Origin: Mesorhizobium sp. M2D.F.Ca.ET.226.01.1.1
GTDB taxonomy: Bacteria > Pseudomonadota > Alphaproteobacteria > Rhizobiales > Rhizobiaceae
Assembly (NCBI RefSeq): GCF_004022705.2
Contig: NZ_RZOY02000001.1
Location: 130,956-194,955 of the forward strand
Direction: 5' to 3'
Length of the DNA: 64,000 nt
Shown here: piece after piece, positions 1 to 9,326 of the stretch
Layout of the letters: each line of letters opens with the position of its first letter
Position numbering within the stretch: the first letter of the stretch is position 1
Translations under genes and position numbers: made by a program
The notes under the pieces: model-generated
What the model was told of the DNA's origin: nothing
Database searches by the model: none
What the model saw: only the letters and a program-made list of their open reading frames with translations

Positions 1-1178
1 CTGCCAAGGATGTAGGTCAGGGCAGATGACGGGCTGATGGCGAGCGCGGCTTCCAACGCCGCGAACGCAGAGGCGCGATCATGCGCATCCATTCCGATGG
101 AAAAGCCGGCCCATGTGAGTGCCAGCGCATCATCCTGTCCGTAGACGATGGCCGACCGCGCGTAGCGGATCGAAGACGCGCGGTTGATCTCCTGCAGGCC
201 GGCGCGAAGGAACAGGCAGTGATGGCACATCGCGGCGTTGCCATGCGCCAGCGCATAGGTAGGTTCGAGTGCGATCGCACGCTCGAGAAGGACCAGCGCT
301 CTGGTCACTTGCTCCGGCATGCCTGAATCGACATCAGGCTGGGCTTGCAGCACGAGATCGTAGGCATCGAGGCTATCGGGGCGTTTGCGCCTGACACGTT
401 CGATTTCGGCCTTCCGGACGCTTGGCGCAATCGCGCCCACTGCTGCCAGAGCTATCTCGTCCTGAAGCGCGAAGATGTCGTCGGAGCTGCGGTCATAGCG
501 CTCGGCCCAGATATGGGTGCCGGTCGAAGCATCGATCAACTGCGCGGTAACCCGCACGCTGTGGCCGGCCTTGCGCACACTGCCTTCGAGCACATAGCGA
601 ACGCCAAGCTCGCGGCCGACCTGCTTCACGTCGACGGCGCGACCCTTGTAGGAGAAGGTCGAGTTTCGCGCGATGACGAACAGCCATTTGATGCGTGCCA
701 GGCCTGTGATGATGTCGTCCACCATCCCATCGGCGAAGTACTCCTGCTGCGGATCGCCGCTCAAGTTCGAGAACGGCAGGACCGCGACGGACGGCTTCTC
801 GGGCAAGCTTGGGGCCGACCCGGCGCGGACGGCGGCCGAGGCGTCGGGAACGTTCGTGGCTACAGCCGGTCCGACGTAGCGATAGCCGCGGCGCGGCAAT
901 GTTTCGATCCAGTCGGCGACATTGGCGGCGTCGGCCAGTGTCCGGCGCAAGGCTGCGATCTGAACCGTCAGATTATTATCGGCAATCGCAGATCCGCCCC
1001 AGCCGGCGTCGATCAGCGCGTCTTTGGACACGGGTTGGCCAGCGTTCTGGATCAGCAGTTGCAGCAGCGCGACGGCGCGCTGCCCGAGCATAGTCGGCTC
1101 ATCTTCGCAAAAAAGAATGCCAACCTCCGGATCGAGGCGAAACGGGCCAAAGCGGTAGACGTCGCCCCTGGCTGTCAT
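1..1178 (-). CDS. Winged-helix regulator with TolB-like and TPR regions (partial, runs off the left edge)
   Basis: About 392 codons are open from the ATG at 1178 to the window edge, so the C-terminus is missing. Residues 1-105 form an OmpR/CadC-type winged helix ending in a typical LPRRGYRYV wing. Residues about 125-270 resemble the TolB-like domain of rhizobial adenylate-cyclase/CadC-like regulators (VAVLPFSNLSGD, EYFADGMVDDI, YVLEGSVRK). TPR-like helices follow from about residue 300. A weak SD (AAGG) precedes the ATG. The family usually acts as a DNA-binding sensor regulator; the cyclase domain is not seen in this part. It is divergent from the cupin gene at 1288, so it may control that gene (inference). 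The long plus-strand ORF over 345-1229 is its shadow. Confidence 0.85.
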   Translation of the reverse strand, partial: MTARGDVYRFGPFRLDPEVGILFCEDEPTMLGQRAVALLQLLIQNAGQPVSKDALIDAGWGGSAIADNNLTVQIAALRRTLADAANVADWIETLPRRGYRYVGPAVATNVPDASAAVRAGSAPSLPEKPSVAVLPFSNLSGDPQQEYFADGMVDDIITGLARIKWLFVIARNSTFSYKGRAVDVKQVGRELGVRYVLEGSVRKAGHSVRVTAQLIDASTGTHIWAERYDRSSDDIFALQDEIALAAVGAIAPSVRKAEIERVRRKRPDSLDAYDLVLQAQPDVDSGMPEQVTRALVLLERAIALEPTYALAHGNAAMCHHCLFLRAGLQEINRASSIRYARSAIVYGQDDALALTWAGFSIGMDAHDRASAFAALEAALAISPSSALTYILG

Positions 1179-1287
1179 TGGAACCTTTTAGCAAATTTTT
1201 GGGAACGGATTCACGACTTTCCGGCGTAGGGGGCCGATGCTGCACAAACACGTTCCAAAAAGAACAACCCCGTCACAGGAGGATCAT

Positions 1288-1749
1288 ATGAGCGCTCATG
1301 TTGTCATCCGCATGCCCGACGAGAAGACGGGCGTCATGCTCCGTGGCCACCCCATGGCTTTCCTCGTTACCGATGAAAATACCAGGCATACGAGCATGTT
1401 CGACTGGACGATCCCGCCGGAGTTCGCCACCGGGCGGCATGTTCACCGCGTGCAGGAGGAGACCTTCTACGTGCTCGAGGGAGAGTGTGAATGGCACGTC
1501 GGCGACAGGACGATCCGGGCAACGCCTGGAACCTTCCTGTTCATCCCGCCGGGAGTGCCGCACAACATCACGAATGTCAGCGAGAGGCCTGCGCGCGTGC
1601 TCATGACAGTCTCGCCGCCCGGACACGAGCATTATTTCGAAGAGCTGGCCGAACTAGCCGCGCGGGGAGCGCCGGACCCAAAAGCGCTCGCCGATCTGCG
1701 TAACCGCTATGACACGGACCAGCTGTCGACGCTGACGACGCGTGCGTGA
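1288..1749 (+). CDS. Cupin-domain protein
   Basis: This 153-residue protein is a single cupin barrel. The first cupin motif is at about residues 50-70 (GRHVHRVQEETFYVLEGE), with His and Glu metal ligands. The second is at about residues 85-100 (PGTFLFIPPGVPHNI). The ATG at 1288 is chosen because AGGAGG lies five bases upstream (1277-1282); an earlier in-frame ATG at 1237 has no SD. Similar small cupins are found as quercetin-dioxygenase-like enzymes or ligand sensors, and the substrate cannot be read from sequence. It is divergently paired with the winged-helix regulator, and the 109-base space between them must hold both promoters. Confidence 0.82.
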   Translation: MSAHVVIRMPDEKTGVMLRGHPMAFLVTDENTRHTSMFDWTIPPEFATGRHVHRVQEETFYVLEGECEWHVGDRTIRATPGTFLFIPPGVPHNITNVSERPARVLMTVSPPGHEHYFEELAELAARGAPDPKALADLRNRYDTDQLSTLTTRA

Positions 1750-2012
1750 AAGGGGTAAGCGAAATCACCTTGGGACCGCGATCGTCGCGCTGCTCACCGA
1801 CGATGTCAGGTTTCAGGACGTCCGCGGCTTGGTCGCTACGGCCGCGATTGGGTGCAAGCTGCCATGTCGTATTTGGGGCCGAAGAACGAACCCGCTACGC
1901 GGGATGGGCGCCTAGGGTTGAGGTAGAGATCACGAGCCGGACGTCGCGCCCGCATTGAGGGTAGTTCGGCAGCGGCAGAGCATCACGGGCTTCTTCAACA
2001 AGGAGCCCGACC

Positions 2013-2447
2013 ATGCCCTATCCTGTTCTTGATGCACCTATCAGTCCACTTCGTCAGCGGCTGATCGACGACATGAACATGCGACGTTTCTCACAGGAGA
2101 CGCAGCGCAACTATCTGCGCGACATCGGACGCCTGGCGACGTTCCTCGGCCGGTCGCCGGACACAGCGACAACCGACGACCTGCGCCGGTTCCAGATCGA
2201 GCAGCAGGACGACGGCGTGCCGGTTCCGACGGTGAACAGCATCGTGTCGGCGCTGCGCTTCTTCTTCACACATACGGTCGATCGTCCCGATCTGGCGCGC
2301 AAGCTCGTTCGTCTGGCGCAGGCGCAAAGCTGCCGTTCAGAACGATGGGGGCTGCGCCGATTCACGTTGTATCCAAGCGCAGGCGCCAGAAGGTCCATGC
2401 TTCCTAGCCTACTCAAGATCCGATCTCCTGTCCCACTTTGTGCATGA
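2013..2447 (+). pseudogene. Truncated tyrosine recombinase/integrase (N-terminal fragment)
   Basis: The first 105 or so residues are a SAM-like core-binding domain of a tyrosine recombinase (SPLRQRLIDDMNMRRFS; QRNYLRDIGRLATFLGRSP). This is the type that accompanies IS91-family transposases in rhizobia. After about position 2330 the similarity stops, and the catalytic domain (R-H-R-Y) is absent. The remaining 40 codons look like out-of-frame sequence. AAGGAG at about 1999-2004 gives a good SD for the ATG. It is a broken mobile-element gene next to another broken gene, and the 263 bases before it (1750-2012) hold nothing I recognise. Confidence 0.75.
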
Positions 2448-2559
2448 GCATCCGCAACTCGGGTTGAGCCGAGACCCGGAAAGTTCGAAAAGCTTCCAAG
2501 AACCCTACCCAAACTGGAGTCGTTCGACAAAGCTGTCGGCTTTGTGCCTGTACCGGCGA

Positions 2560-2933
2560 TTTACGATGATTTTCAGCGCTCTCGGTACGTTGGCCACGGG
2601 CGCGGCGGCAACGGGTTTGGCAGCTTCTGGAGCGGATCCTGTCAGCACTTTGGATCAACTGCGACGGTGCGCGCGGCTTCCGAGCTTGGCAATCTCGAGG
2701 TCGGCAAGCGCGCCGTCTTCTTAGTGCGTAGGTCAGATGTATCTGAAAACCTTGGGCTTGATCCGGCGCTGGAGTTCGCGGTCATCGCCGACGCTGGCAC
2801 CATCGACTCCGTGTTCGTTGACGGCAAGTGAGTTCTAAGGCGTGGCGAGGTGCTGAAGGCCGACAGGCCCGCCGTGATCGCTCGCGCCCGTCAGTCAGTC
2901 CGAGGCCTTGCGGCCCGCCTTCACCTTGCCTGA
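2560..2933 (+). pseudogene. Amidohydrolase C-terminal remnant (paralogue of the gene at 2940-4364)
   Basis: Three short frames together match the last 120 or so residues of the intact amidohydrolase on the other strand. Frame one, from about 2560, has FSALGTLATGAAATG against FDVLGTLAASAAAAS. A second frame from about 2680 has LGNLEVGKRAVFLVRR against LGSLEVGKRADFVVRY. After a stop at 2829-2831 the tail runs VLRRGEVLKADRPAVIARA to a TGA at 2931-2933. At least one frameshift and one in-frame stop make it non-functional. It ends six bases before the intact gene's stop codon, so the two copies are tail to tail. Confidence 0.8.
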
Positions 2934-2939
2934 TCGGCT

Positions 2940-4364
2940 TCAGGCGCGAAGGCCTGTCCTGGATGCAAGCGCACGCGCCGAGCGATGCGCTGCGGCAATG
3001 ACCGCATCTTCATCCAGAGCGACGACCTTACCGTGATCGACGACCTGACGACCGCCCACGTACACCGCTTTCACGGTGTGGCGGCCGCCGATCACTCCCA
3101 GCTCAAGGCCCGGATCGAAGCCGAAATTCACAGAAGCGCTCGGATACCGCACCACGAAGTCGGCCCGCTTGCCGACCTCGAGACTGCCCAGCTCTCCGTC
3201 GGCGCCGATCGTCGCCGCGGCGCCAAGCGTGCGCATCCGCAGAATCTCACGCGGCATTGCCGGCCGTCCAGAGGCAGCGGCAGCCGAGGCGGCTAGAGTT
3301 CCAAGGACATCGAAGTCGGCGACACGAGGAATGTCGCTTGCGATCCCGACCTTTACGCCGGCCCGATGCAGCTCCGCCATACGTGCCTGGGCCCCCTCCT
3401 TGCCAAGCATTTGCAGCTGGCCCCACGGACACCAGACGACGCGCACGCCAACTTTGCCGAGAAGCGGAATCTCGTCTTCCCGCACCAGGTTCATATGAAT
3501 GAAGGTGACATGAGAATCCAGCAACCCGCGTTTCTCGAACCACCTCAGCAGTGGCTGCCCAAGCGCCTTCTCGCGTTTCAGCTGAAAGGCCGGAAGATAT
3601 CCAAGATGCTCTTGAAATCGTACTGCGCGATCGCGGGCAAGGCCCAGGGCGGCTTTGTAGAGGTCGGGTGAATCGGTCGCCTCCCCGTAGAGTCCGACGA
3701 AAGCTTTCACCAGGCTGTCCGGGTTGCGGTTGCGAAACAGCTGGCCCCCAAGTCTCTTCAGCGCTTCGTCGGTATTTCGGGGCCAGCGGGCGAGAAAGTT
3801 CTCGCTGACCAGTTCGGGCAAATCAGCGGCCAGCGCCTCACCGCCATCGGCGACGTAAGGATCAGTGAGCCAGATGCGGATACCGGCTTCATCAGCAACG
3901 ACGGCGACTGCGTCAGGCTCAAAGACAGTTCCAGGATCGACAAAGCCGGTATAGCCGCATTGCAGATAGTCGAGAGCAGCCAAACGGGCGCTTGCATACT
4001 CATCTTCTGGGGTCAACTCGCCTTTCCAATGCCCCATGGTAATGGGTTTCCCGTCCATCAAGGGCAGAACGCTGCGCGCCGTGTACTGGGAGACATGGAC
4101 ATGGGCGTCGATGAACCCTGGATGGACCGCGCCTCCTGCCGCATCGAACAACTGGTCTGAGGCATAGCTGGCGAAAATCTTCTCTTGCCGGTCAAGCGCG
4201 ACGATGCGTCCGTTTCGGACGGCAAGCGCCCCGTTCCGAACAACGCGATCATCGGCGTCCACCGTGAGGATTGTGGCATTGTGGACGATGAGATCACAGC
4301 GTTGCGGCTCATTCGAGCCGGCTGGCACCCCTGAGGCGTTCGTTGCAAAGGGCATGGTAATCAT
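2940..4364 (-). CDS. Metal-dependent amidohydrolase
   Basis: A 474-residue amidohydrolase-superfamily enzyme (TIM barrel, cytosine deaminase/imidazolonepropionase-like group). The HxH metal motif is at about residues 88-90 (GFIDAHVHVSQ). A later His lies in TFIHMN and the catalytic-type Asp in IASDIPR. The C-terminus has the usual composite beta-sandwich LGSLEVGKRADFVV. The ATG at 4364 is preferred over the ATG at 4427, which lies inside the upstream SDR gene; the ATG at 4355 is also possible, and no strong SD is seen. It is the last gene of the minus-strand operon and probably opens a C-N bond in an imported nitrogen compound (inference). Confidence 0.85.
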   Translation of the reverse strand: MITMPFATNASGVPAGSNEPQRCDLIVHNATILTVDADDRVVRNGALAVRNGRIVALDRQEKIFASYASDQLFDAAGGAVHPGFIDAHVHVSQYTARSVLPLMDGKPITMGHWKGELTPEDEYASARLAALDYLQCGYTGFVDPGTVFEPDAVAVVADEAGIRIWLTDPYVADGGEALAADLPELVSENFLARWPRNTDEALKRLGGQLFRNRNPDSLVKAFVGLYGEATDSPDLYKAALGLARDRAVRFQEHLGYLPAFQLKREKALGQPLLRWFEKRGLLDSHVTFIHMNLVREDEIPLLGKVGVRVVWCPWGQLQMLGKEGAQARMAELHRAGVKVGIASDIPRVADFDVLGTLAASAAAASGRPAMPREILRMRTLGAAATIGADGELGSLEVGKRADFVVRYPSASVNFGFDPGLELGVIGGRHTVKAVYVGGRQVVDHGKVVALDEDAVIAAAHRSARALASRTGLRA

Positions 4365-4401
4365 CTGAATTTTGTGGCTTGCTCGACAAGCGCTGAAGGA
4401 T

Positions 4402-5181
4402 TCATGGGGGCGTGAATTCGCCTCCATTGATGTCGAGCACCGCGCCGTTCAGGAAGTCGGCGTCCGGCGCGACCAGGAAAGCAACTGCACGGGCGATGTC
4501 CTCTGCTCGACCGAGCCTGCCGATGGGAATGCGTGTAAGGGCCTCCTTGTTGACGAGCGAATCCGTAGGACCCGTCATGTCCGTCACGATGCGACCGGGC
4601 GTGATCGTGTTGGCGGTGATGCCGAACGGGGAATATTCGCTGACGATTGATCGAGCGAGACCGGCGAGCCCGCTCTTGGATGCGGTATAGGCAGCACCGG
4701 CTATCCTTGGCATCGTACGACCGGCGAGCGAACCGATGAAGACGATGCGTCCGTATCGGCGCTTGGCCATCGCCGGCAGAACGCATTGGCAGCAAACCAG
4801 CGCACCGGTCAGATTGATCCCCAAGACTTCATTCCAGTCGGCAAGGTCGATTTCAGCAATCGGGATTCGGCCGCCATTGCGTTTGGGCGAGTAGCCGGCA
4901 TTGCAGACAAGGACGGATGGAGTCGGCCAATGGGCGGCGAGGTCGCCGAAGAACCGTCGCACTGCCTCTGGGTCTCGCAGGTCGACCACCGCCGACCTTA
5001 TTCGCTCTATCCCGTAGGAGGCGGACAGCGCGCGAGCGGCAGCCTGAACCCGTTCCGGCTGATGACTGAAGAAGGCGACACGATAACCTGCCCGCAAGAG
5101 CGCGTCGGCAGTTGCAAGGCCGATACCGCTCGAGGCGCCAGTGATCACCGCAACCGGTATCTCTTCGCCAAGTTCCGCCAT
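4402..5181 (-). CDS. Short-chain dehydrogenase/reductase (SDR)
   Basis: A 259-residue classical SDR. The cofactor motif TGASSGIG is at residues 14-21, NAG at 94-96, and the catalytic Ser151, Tyr165 and Lys169 are present (YTASK). It oxidises or reduces a hydroxyl/carbonyl group with NAD(P)H; the substrate is unknown. Its ATG overlaps the stop codon of the TPP-enzyme gene, so the two are translationally coupled. It ends with a proline-rich tail after the conserved LNGAVLDINGG, a normal length for the family. Confidence 0.88.
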   Translation of the reverse strand: MAELGEEIPVAVITGASSGIGLATADALLRAGYRVAFFSHQPERVQAAARALSASYGIERIRSAVVDLRDPEAVRRFFGDLAAHWPTPSVLVCNAGYSPKRNGGRIPIAEIDLADWNEVLGINLTGALVCCQCVLPAMAKRRYGRIVFIGSLAGRTMPRIAGAAYTASKSGLAGLARSIVSEYSPFGITANTITPGRIVTDMTGPTDSLVNKEALTRIPIGRLGRAEDIARAVAFLVAPDADFLNGAVLDINGGEFTPP

Positions 5182-6920
5182 CAGACAGCCTCCGCAAAAG
5201 CAGGAGACGGCTCAGCCGCATCAAGCGTCCCGTCATACAAAGATAGAGGCGGATGGGCATCGGGATCGGTAATGATCTCGATCAAGCACGGTTCGTCGGC
5301 AGCAAGGGCCGTCTGCAGCGCTGGCAGGACCTCTTCCTGGTTCTCGACCCGGACGGCGCTGCAGCCGCAAGCCCTGGCAAGCGCCGAATGGTCGACGGGC
5401 GCAAAATGGCAAGCACTGGTGTAGCGGCCAAACTTCACCGTCTCAGCATCTTTTTGGTAGCCGAGCACGCCGTTGTTCAGGACGATCACCTTAACGGCGA
5501 TGCCCACGCGCATCATTGTTTCGAGTTCGGCCCAGGAGTGGGCAAAACCGCCATCGCCGACGAGGGCGACAACAGGAGCATCAGGATTGGCCAATTTGGC
5601 GCCAATGGCCATAGGTAGCCCCCAGCCAAGACCAGCGAGACCGCGCGGCGTGAGGAAACGCTGGCCGACGGCAAGGGCCCTTAGTTGACCGGCCACCCAC
5701 ATGGAGGAGTAGCTGGCATCGGCAACCACCGTCATGGTCGGCGTGAGGCAGTGCTGCAGATCGATCATCACTCGCTCGGGTCGAAGCGAGCTCGGATGGC
5801 GCGCCAAAATCCGTCCGCGCTCCGACTCGAACGCTGCCTGCATCCCGGCAATCTTTCGCTCCAATTGATTGCGTCCCGCCAAGCGCCGCGACAGGTCACA
5901 AAGGCTGAGCGTGTCGGTGAGAGCGGTGAGCGTTTCGGCTGCATCACCGACAAGGCGGAGCGCCTCATAGTTGCGACCAATTTCCGCAGGATCGACATCG
6001 ACATGAATGAGGCGCGCTGACTTCGGAATGGAGCGCCAGCTGTCAGTCCCGTTTTGATTTGTCCGCGTCCCGATAAGGAGGATAACATCAGCCTGTAGGA
6101 GAAGGCCCCTCGAGTGCCGCCCGATCGATCCCGGACCAGTAAGTGGACCGAGGACGCCAAGGGAAAGCGGGTGCGTTTCGTTCACCGCGCCTTTGCCCAT
6201 GGGAGTCGTCATCACCGGCAAGTGCGCGACTTCCTGCAAGCGAGCAAGCGCCTGCGGCGCGCCGGTTGTCAGGGCCCCGCCCCCGGCCATGACGACCGGC
6301 TGGCGTGCCTGTGCCAGCAATCGGGCGGCAGCAGAAATCGCCTCGTCGCTCGGTCGCGATCTGTCAATCGGCCAAGCGCCGAGCGTCGCGGTGCGCGGAT
6401 GTCCGGATTCGACGGCCACCTCCCGCAACAGATCCGCCGGCAGCAACAGCACCGCGGGGCCAGGTCTGCCGCTTCCAGCCGCGGTAAAGGCCGCGTCGAC
6501 GTAATCATCCACGCGATCCGCGGTGATGAGACGCCTGACCCACTTGGCGCAAGGCTGGAACAGGGCGATATGGTCAAGCTCCTGGAAGGCATTGCGATCG
6601 AAATTGGGCCGCTCCACTTCCTGGACAAGCGCCACGATCGGCACACTGGCCTTCAGCGCTTCGGCGAGCGGGGCGACCAGCAATGTTGCAGCCGGGCCAT
6701 TCTGGGCGGCAACGACCGAGATACGGCCCGACCGCCGCGCATATCCGTCAGCCATGGCGCCGCCCATATTTTCCTGGCGATAGGCGATCTGTCGAATGCC
6801 GATCGCCTCGCATGCGAGAACGACGGCTGAGGGAAGGCTTTGTGCAAAAATGAGCTCGACGCCGTGGCGCTTTAATGCAAGGGCGATACGCTCGGCGACG
6901 GTTTCGCGGGATGCCGACAT
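5181..6920 (-). CDS. Thiamine-pyrophosphate-dependent enzyme (acetolactate-synthase-like)
   Basis: A 579-residue protein with the three-domain layout of the acetolactate synthase/benzoylformate decarboxylase family. The N-terminal PYR domain has the cofactor-activating Glu in YRQENMGGAMADGYAR. The central domain is around residues 190-330. The C-terminal PP domain carries the GDG...NN motif (VALVGDGGFAHSW to VIVLNN). An ATG at 6920 overlaps the stop of the aminotransferase; a GTG one codon upstream is also possible. In this operon it more likely cleaves or decarboxylates a 2-oxo acid than makes branched-chain amino acids (inference), since no ilvH-type small subunit is present. Confidence 0.85.
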   Translation of the reverse strand: MSASRETVAERIALALKRHGVELIFAQSLPSAVVLACEAIGIRQIAYRQENMGGAMADGYARRSGRISVVAAQNGPAATLLVAPLAEALKASVPIVALVQEVERPNFDRNAFQELDHIALFQPCAKWVRRLITADRVDDYVDAAFTAAGSGRPGPAVLLLPADLLREVAVESGHPRTATLGAWPIDRSRPSDEAISAAARLLAQARQPVVMAGGGALTTGAPQALARLQEVAHLPVMTTPMGKGAVNETHPLSLGVLGPLTGPGSIGRHSRGLLLQADVILLIGTRTNQNGTDSWRSIPKSARLIHVDVDPAEIGRNYEALRLVGDAAETLTALTDTLSLCDLSRRLAGRNQLERKIAGMQAAFESERGRILARHPSSLRPERVMIDLQHCLTPTMTVVADASYSSMWVAGQLRALAVGQRFLTPRGLAGLGWGLPMAIGAKLANPDAPVVALVGDGGFAHSWAELETMMRVGIAVKVIVLNNGVLGYQKDAETVKFGRYTSACHFAPVDHSALARACGCSAVRVENQEEVLPALQTALAADEPCLIEIITDPDAHPPLSLYDGTLDAAEPSPAFAEAV

Positions 6921-8332
6921 CACGCAATCTCCTCGAGGAGGGCGGAATTTTCAGAAAGGAATGCTTCAAAGACGCCGGAGATCGTCTCGATTTCCGCCTC
7001 CCCCATGGTCGTCGAAAGACAGGCCGCTGCGCCAAGTGGAAGAACGATGCCGTTTCCCGCCAAAAAGCGGGACATCTCTTTCATGACTTTGGTTTCGGCC
7101 GGGTTCCAATGCGCTTCCCGGAACTCGCGTGGACGCGTTGGCTTCGGGTGGATGCGGAAGAGCGAAGCCGCCCCGGTAATGCTAAGCGGCGCATTTGCAC
7201 GTGCGATAATGTCCTCCAAGCGGTTCCGCAGTTGGTTACCCAGCCGTTCAAGCCGGGCAAAGGCGATTTCATCGAGGGCCTTCATTGCGGCCTGGCCTGC
7301 CACCATGGAGATCGGATTCGCCGAAAACGTCCCGCCTTGCGGAAGCAATGGCCGGCCGCGGCTGCCGTCGAACACGCTCATGATTTCGCCCAGACCTCCG
7401 ACCGCTCCAATCGGAAAACCGCCTCCAATAATCTTGCCCAACGCAAACAGGTGCGGCTGGAGACCGTAGCGTGCCGAGGCGCCGTGATAATCCTGACGAA
7501 AATTGAGGACCTCGTCGCTGATGACGAGAATCCCATGCTCGCGGGCCGTTTCCTGGAGAGCGGCAACGAATTCCGGTTCGGGGGCGATGAGCCCGGCCCG
7601 GCTCGGCATCGGATCGATAACCACGGCCGCGATTTCGCTACCGCGCCGGTTCAGTAATTCGCGCGTTCCAGCCGCATCGTTGAACCGCAGCACCACCACA
7701 TCATTCAGCACCGCAGCCGGCATGCCGCGGTAATAGGGTGTCGCCGCCGGGCTGTCCGGGAGGCCCCAGTCTTCGGGGACGCTTGCCTGAGCCACTTCCA
7801 CCCAATCATAAGCTCCATGATAGGCGCCTTCGATCTTGGCGATGCGAGATCGTCCGGTGAACGCGCGGGCCGCCTTGATCGCGAACATGACGGCTTCAGT
7901 GCCTGTATTGACGAAGCGGATCCGCTCCAGCCGAGGCACGCGGGCGCATAGGACGGAAGCGAGCTCGACTTCCGCCTCCGTTGGGTTGGCAAAGCAGGTG
8001 CCGCTCCTCATCTGGCTTTCGACGGCCGCGCGCACCGGTTCGAAAGCGTGCCCATGAATGAGCGTGGTGAAATTCAAGTTGAGATCGAGGAAGCGCCTTC
8101 CGTCGACGTCGGTCAGATAGGCTCCCTCTGCGCGCGCGATGTAGCGAGGAACGGGGTCGCGTTCGACGGTGATGCGTGTCGTTCCGTCAGGGAAGACGGC
8201 ATGAGCGCGCTCAAACAATGCCTGCGAATGCTGCCCCGGCGGAAAAGCCGCCGCTTGGGACGTCTGCAAACTGGCCGGAACAGGGATCACACTCCACCTC
8301 CATGGTCGAACGTCAAAGGACGCGTCTGACAT
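6920..8332 (-). CDS. Class III aminotransferase (glutamate-1-semialdehyde aminomutase-like)
   Basis: About 470 residues, class III PLP aminotransferase. The PLP region shows NTGTEAVMFAIKAARAFTGR, the aspartate motif VISDEVLNFR and the Schiff-base lysine in FALGKIIGGGFPIGA. The closest group by pattern is glutamate-1-semialdehyde 2,1-aminomutase-like proteins of catabolic operons rather than the haem-pathway enzyme. The frame is open upstream to 8593, into the regulator gene. The ATG at 8332 fits the 45-base gap after the regulator but has a poor SD, so the start is uncertain. Its stop overlaps the TPP gene, making it the first enzyme of the operon. Confidence 0.85.
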   Translation of the reverse strand: MSDASFDVRPWRWSVIPVPASLQTSQAAAFPPGQHSQALFERAHAVFPDGTTRITVERDPVPRYIARAEGAYLTDVDGRRFLDLNLNFTTLIHGHAFEPVRAAVESQMRSGTCFANPTEAEVELASVLCARVPRLERIRFVNTGTEAVMFAIKAARAFTGRSRIAKIEGAYHGAYDWVEVAQASVPEDWGLPDSPAATPYYRGMPAAVLNDVVVLRFNDAAGTRELLNRRGSEIAAVVIDPMPSRAGLIAPEPEFVAALQETAREHGILVISDEVLNFRQDYHGASARYGLQPHLFALGKIIGGGFPIGAVGGLGEIMSVFDGSRGRPLLPQGGTFSANPISMVAGQAAMKALDEIAFARLERLGNQLRNRLEDIIARANAPLSITGAASLFRIHPKPTRPREFREAHWNPAETKVMKEMSRFLAGNGIVLPLGAAACLSTTMGEAEIETISGVFEAFLSENSALLEEIA

Positions 8333-8376
8333 GGCGGGAGGAAAATCAGATTTTGAAATTTGATGCAACAAAAAAA

Positions 8377-9105
8377 TTAGGCATTCGACTCTCCATGCTG
8401 CTCTCCTACAGCAGCAAGTTGCGAGGACAGGCGACGATAGCCGCCGCGTATGTCGTTTTCGATCGCCGCTCGCACTGCCGCGGGATCGCGGTCTTGCAAT
8501 CCACGCAGGGCCCACAAATGGTTGGAAACGCCGGTGCGCGACTGCGCGAACTCCGGATAGAGGCCGTTGAACGCCGGCCCCATGCGGAGCCACAATGATT
8601 CAATGATGGTTACGAGCCGACGCATGCCGGAGCGGCGATAGATCAGGAAGTGAAAATCCTTATTGGCATCAAGCACATCCGTATATCGCGCCTCGTCCAG
8701 ACCGCGATTGATCCGTTCCTGTAGAGTTTCCAATTCATGGATGTCGGACTCGGTCATGTGGTTTGTGGCCTGCTCGGCCGCCAAGCCCTCCAGGGAAAGG
8801 CGAATTGCGGTGAGCTCATCGAGGTCCGGAAGGCTCAGATAAGGCACGATGACGGTTTTGGGCCCGGCATTGATCAGCCCCCCCTCCCCGATCAGCCGTG
8901 TGATTGCATCGCGGGCCGGCGTGGTGCTGACCTCGAGGACTTGGGCGACCGACCGAAGGGTAAGCTTCGTGCCTGGCTGCAGCGCTCCTCGAATGAGCGA
9001 GTCTTTCAAGGTCGCGTAGGCGCTCTCGCCTAGGCTGCTGTGCCGCCCAATCGGCGCAATATCGCCCGGAAGCGCTTCTTTGCCTTTTTTTGGCGCAGCA
9101 AACAT
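8377..9105 (-). CDS. GntR-family transcriptional regulator (FCD/FadR subfamily)
   Basis: A 242-residue protein. The N-terminal winged helix is at about residues 28-95 (LTLRSVAQVLEVSTTPARDAI). A helical FCD ligand domain follows, with metal/ligand-type residues in DANKDFHFLIY and SNHLWAL. It is co-directional with the four enzymes downstream and divergent from the transporter operon starting at 9327. It is therefore the obvious local regulator, responding to the imported substrate or an intermediate (inference). The purine-rich GGGTGGGAA just before the ATG serves as SD. Confidence 0.9.
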   Translation of the reverse strand: MFAAPKKGKEALPGDIAPIGRHSSLGESAYATLKDSLIRGALQPGTKLTLRSVAQVLEVSTTPARDAITRLIGEGGLINAGPKTVIVPYLSLPDLDELTAIRLSLEGLAAEQATNHMTESDIHELETLQERINRGLDEARYTDVLDANKDFHFLIYRRSGMRRLVTIIESLWLRMGPAFNGLYPEFAQSRTGVSNHLWALRGLQDRDPAAVRAAIENDIRGGYRRLSSQLAAVGEQHGESNA

Positions 9106-9242
9106 CGGTTCCCACCCGTATCCTCATGAATGCGATGCCGGGAGTTGAGAAGCTTCTCCGGCCCGATTCGCTAAGAAAATGCAGCCAAACCCTAGTCTTG
9201 GGACATAACTAGCGCCAGAGGGTCCCAAAGCGTCTCGACGGC

Positions 9243-9271
9243 TTGACAGAATTATGAACGGTTTGTTACAC
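9243..9271 (+). promoter_or_regulatory. Candidate sigma-70-type promoter of the transporter operon, with possible operator
   Basis: TTGACA at 9243-9248 and TTACAC at 9266-9271 are separated by 17 bases and lie 56 bases before the GTG of the solute-binding protein. The -10 region sits inside TTTGTTACACCAAA, a small imperfect inverted repeat resembling FCD-regulator operators. Upstream, the inverted pair TTGGGAC/GTCCCAA (about 9199-9224) is a second operator candidate. Confidence 0.5.
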
Positions 9272-9326
9272 CAAATTTCATATTTTAAAAAGCGTGTTCG
9301 GTGGCTGCAACCGGGAGGATAGACAA

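Noticed and set aside
345..1229. 294-codon plus-strand ORF
   Set aside because: It is the shadow of the winged-helix/TolB-like regulator on the minus strand, whose frame gives a clear domain series.
4786..5424. 212-codon plus-strand ORF
   Set aside because: Opposes the SDR and the 3' end of the TPP gene, which have full sets of motifs.
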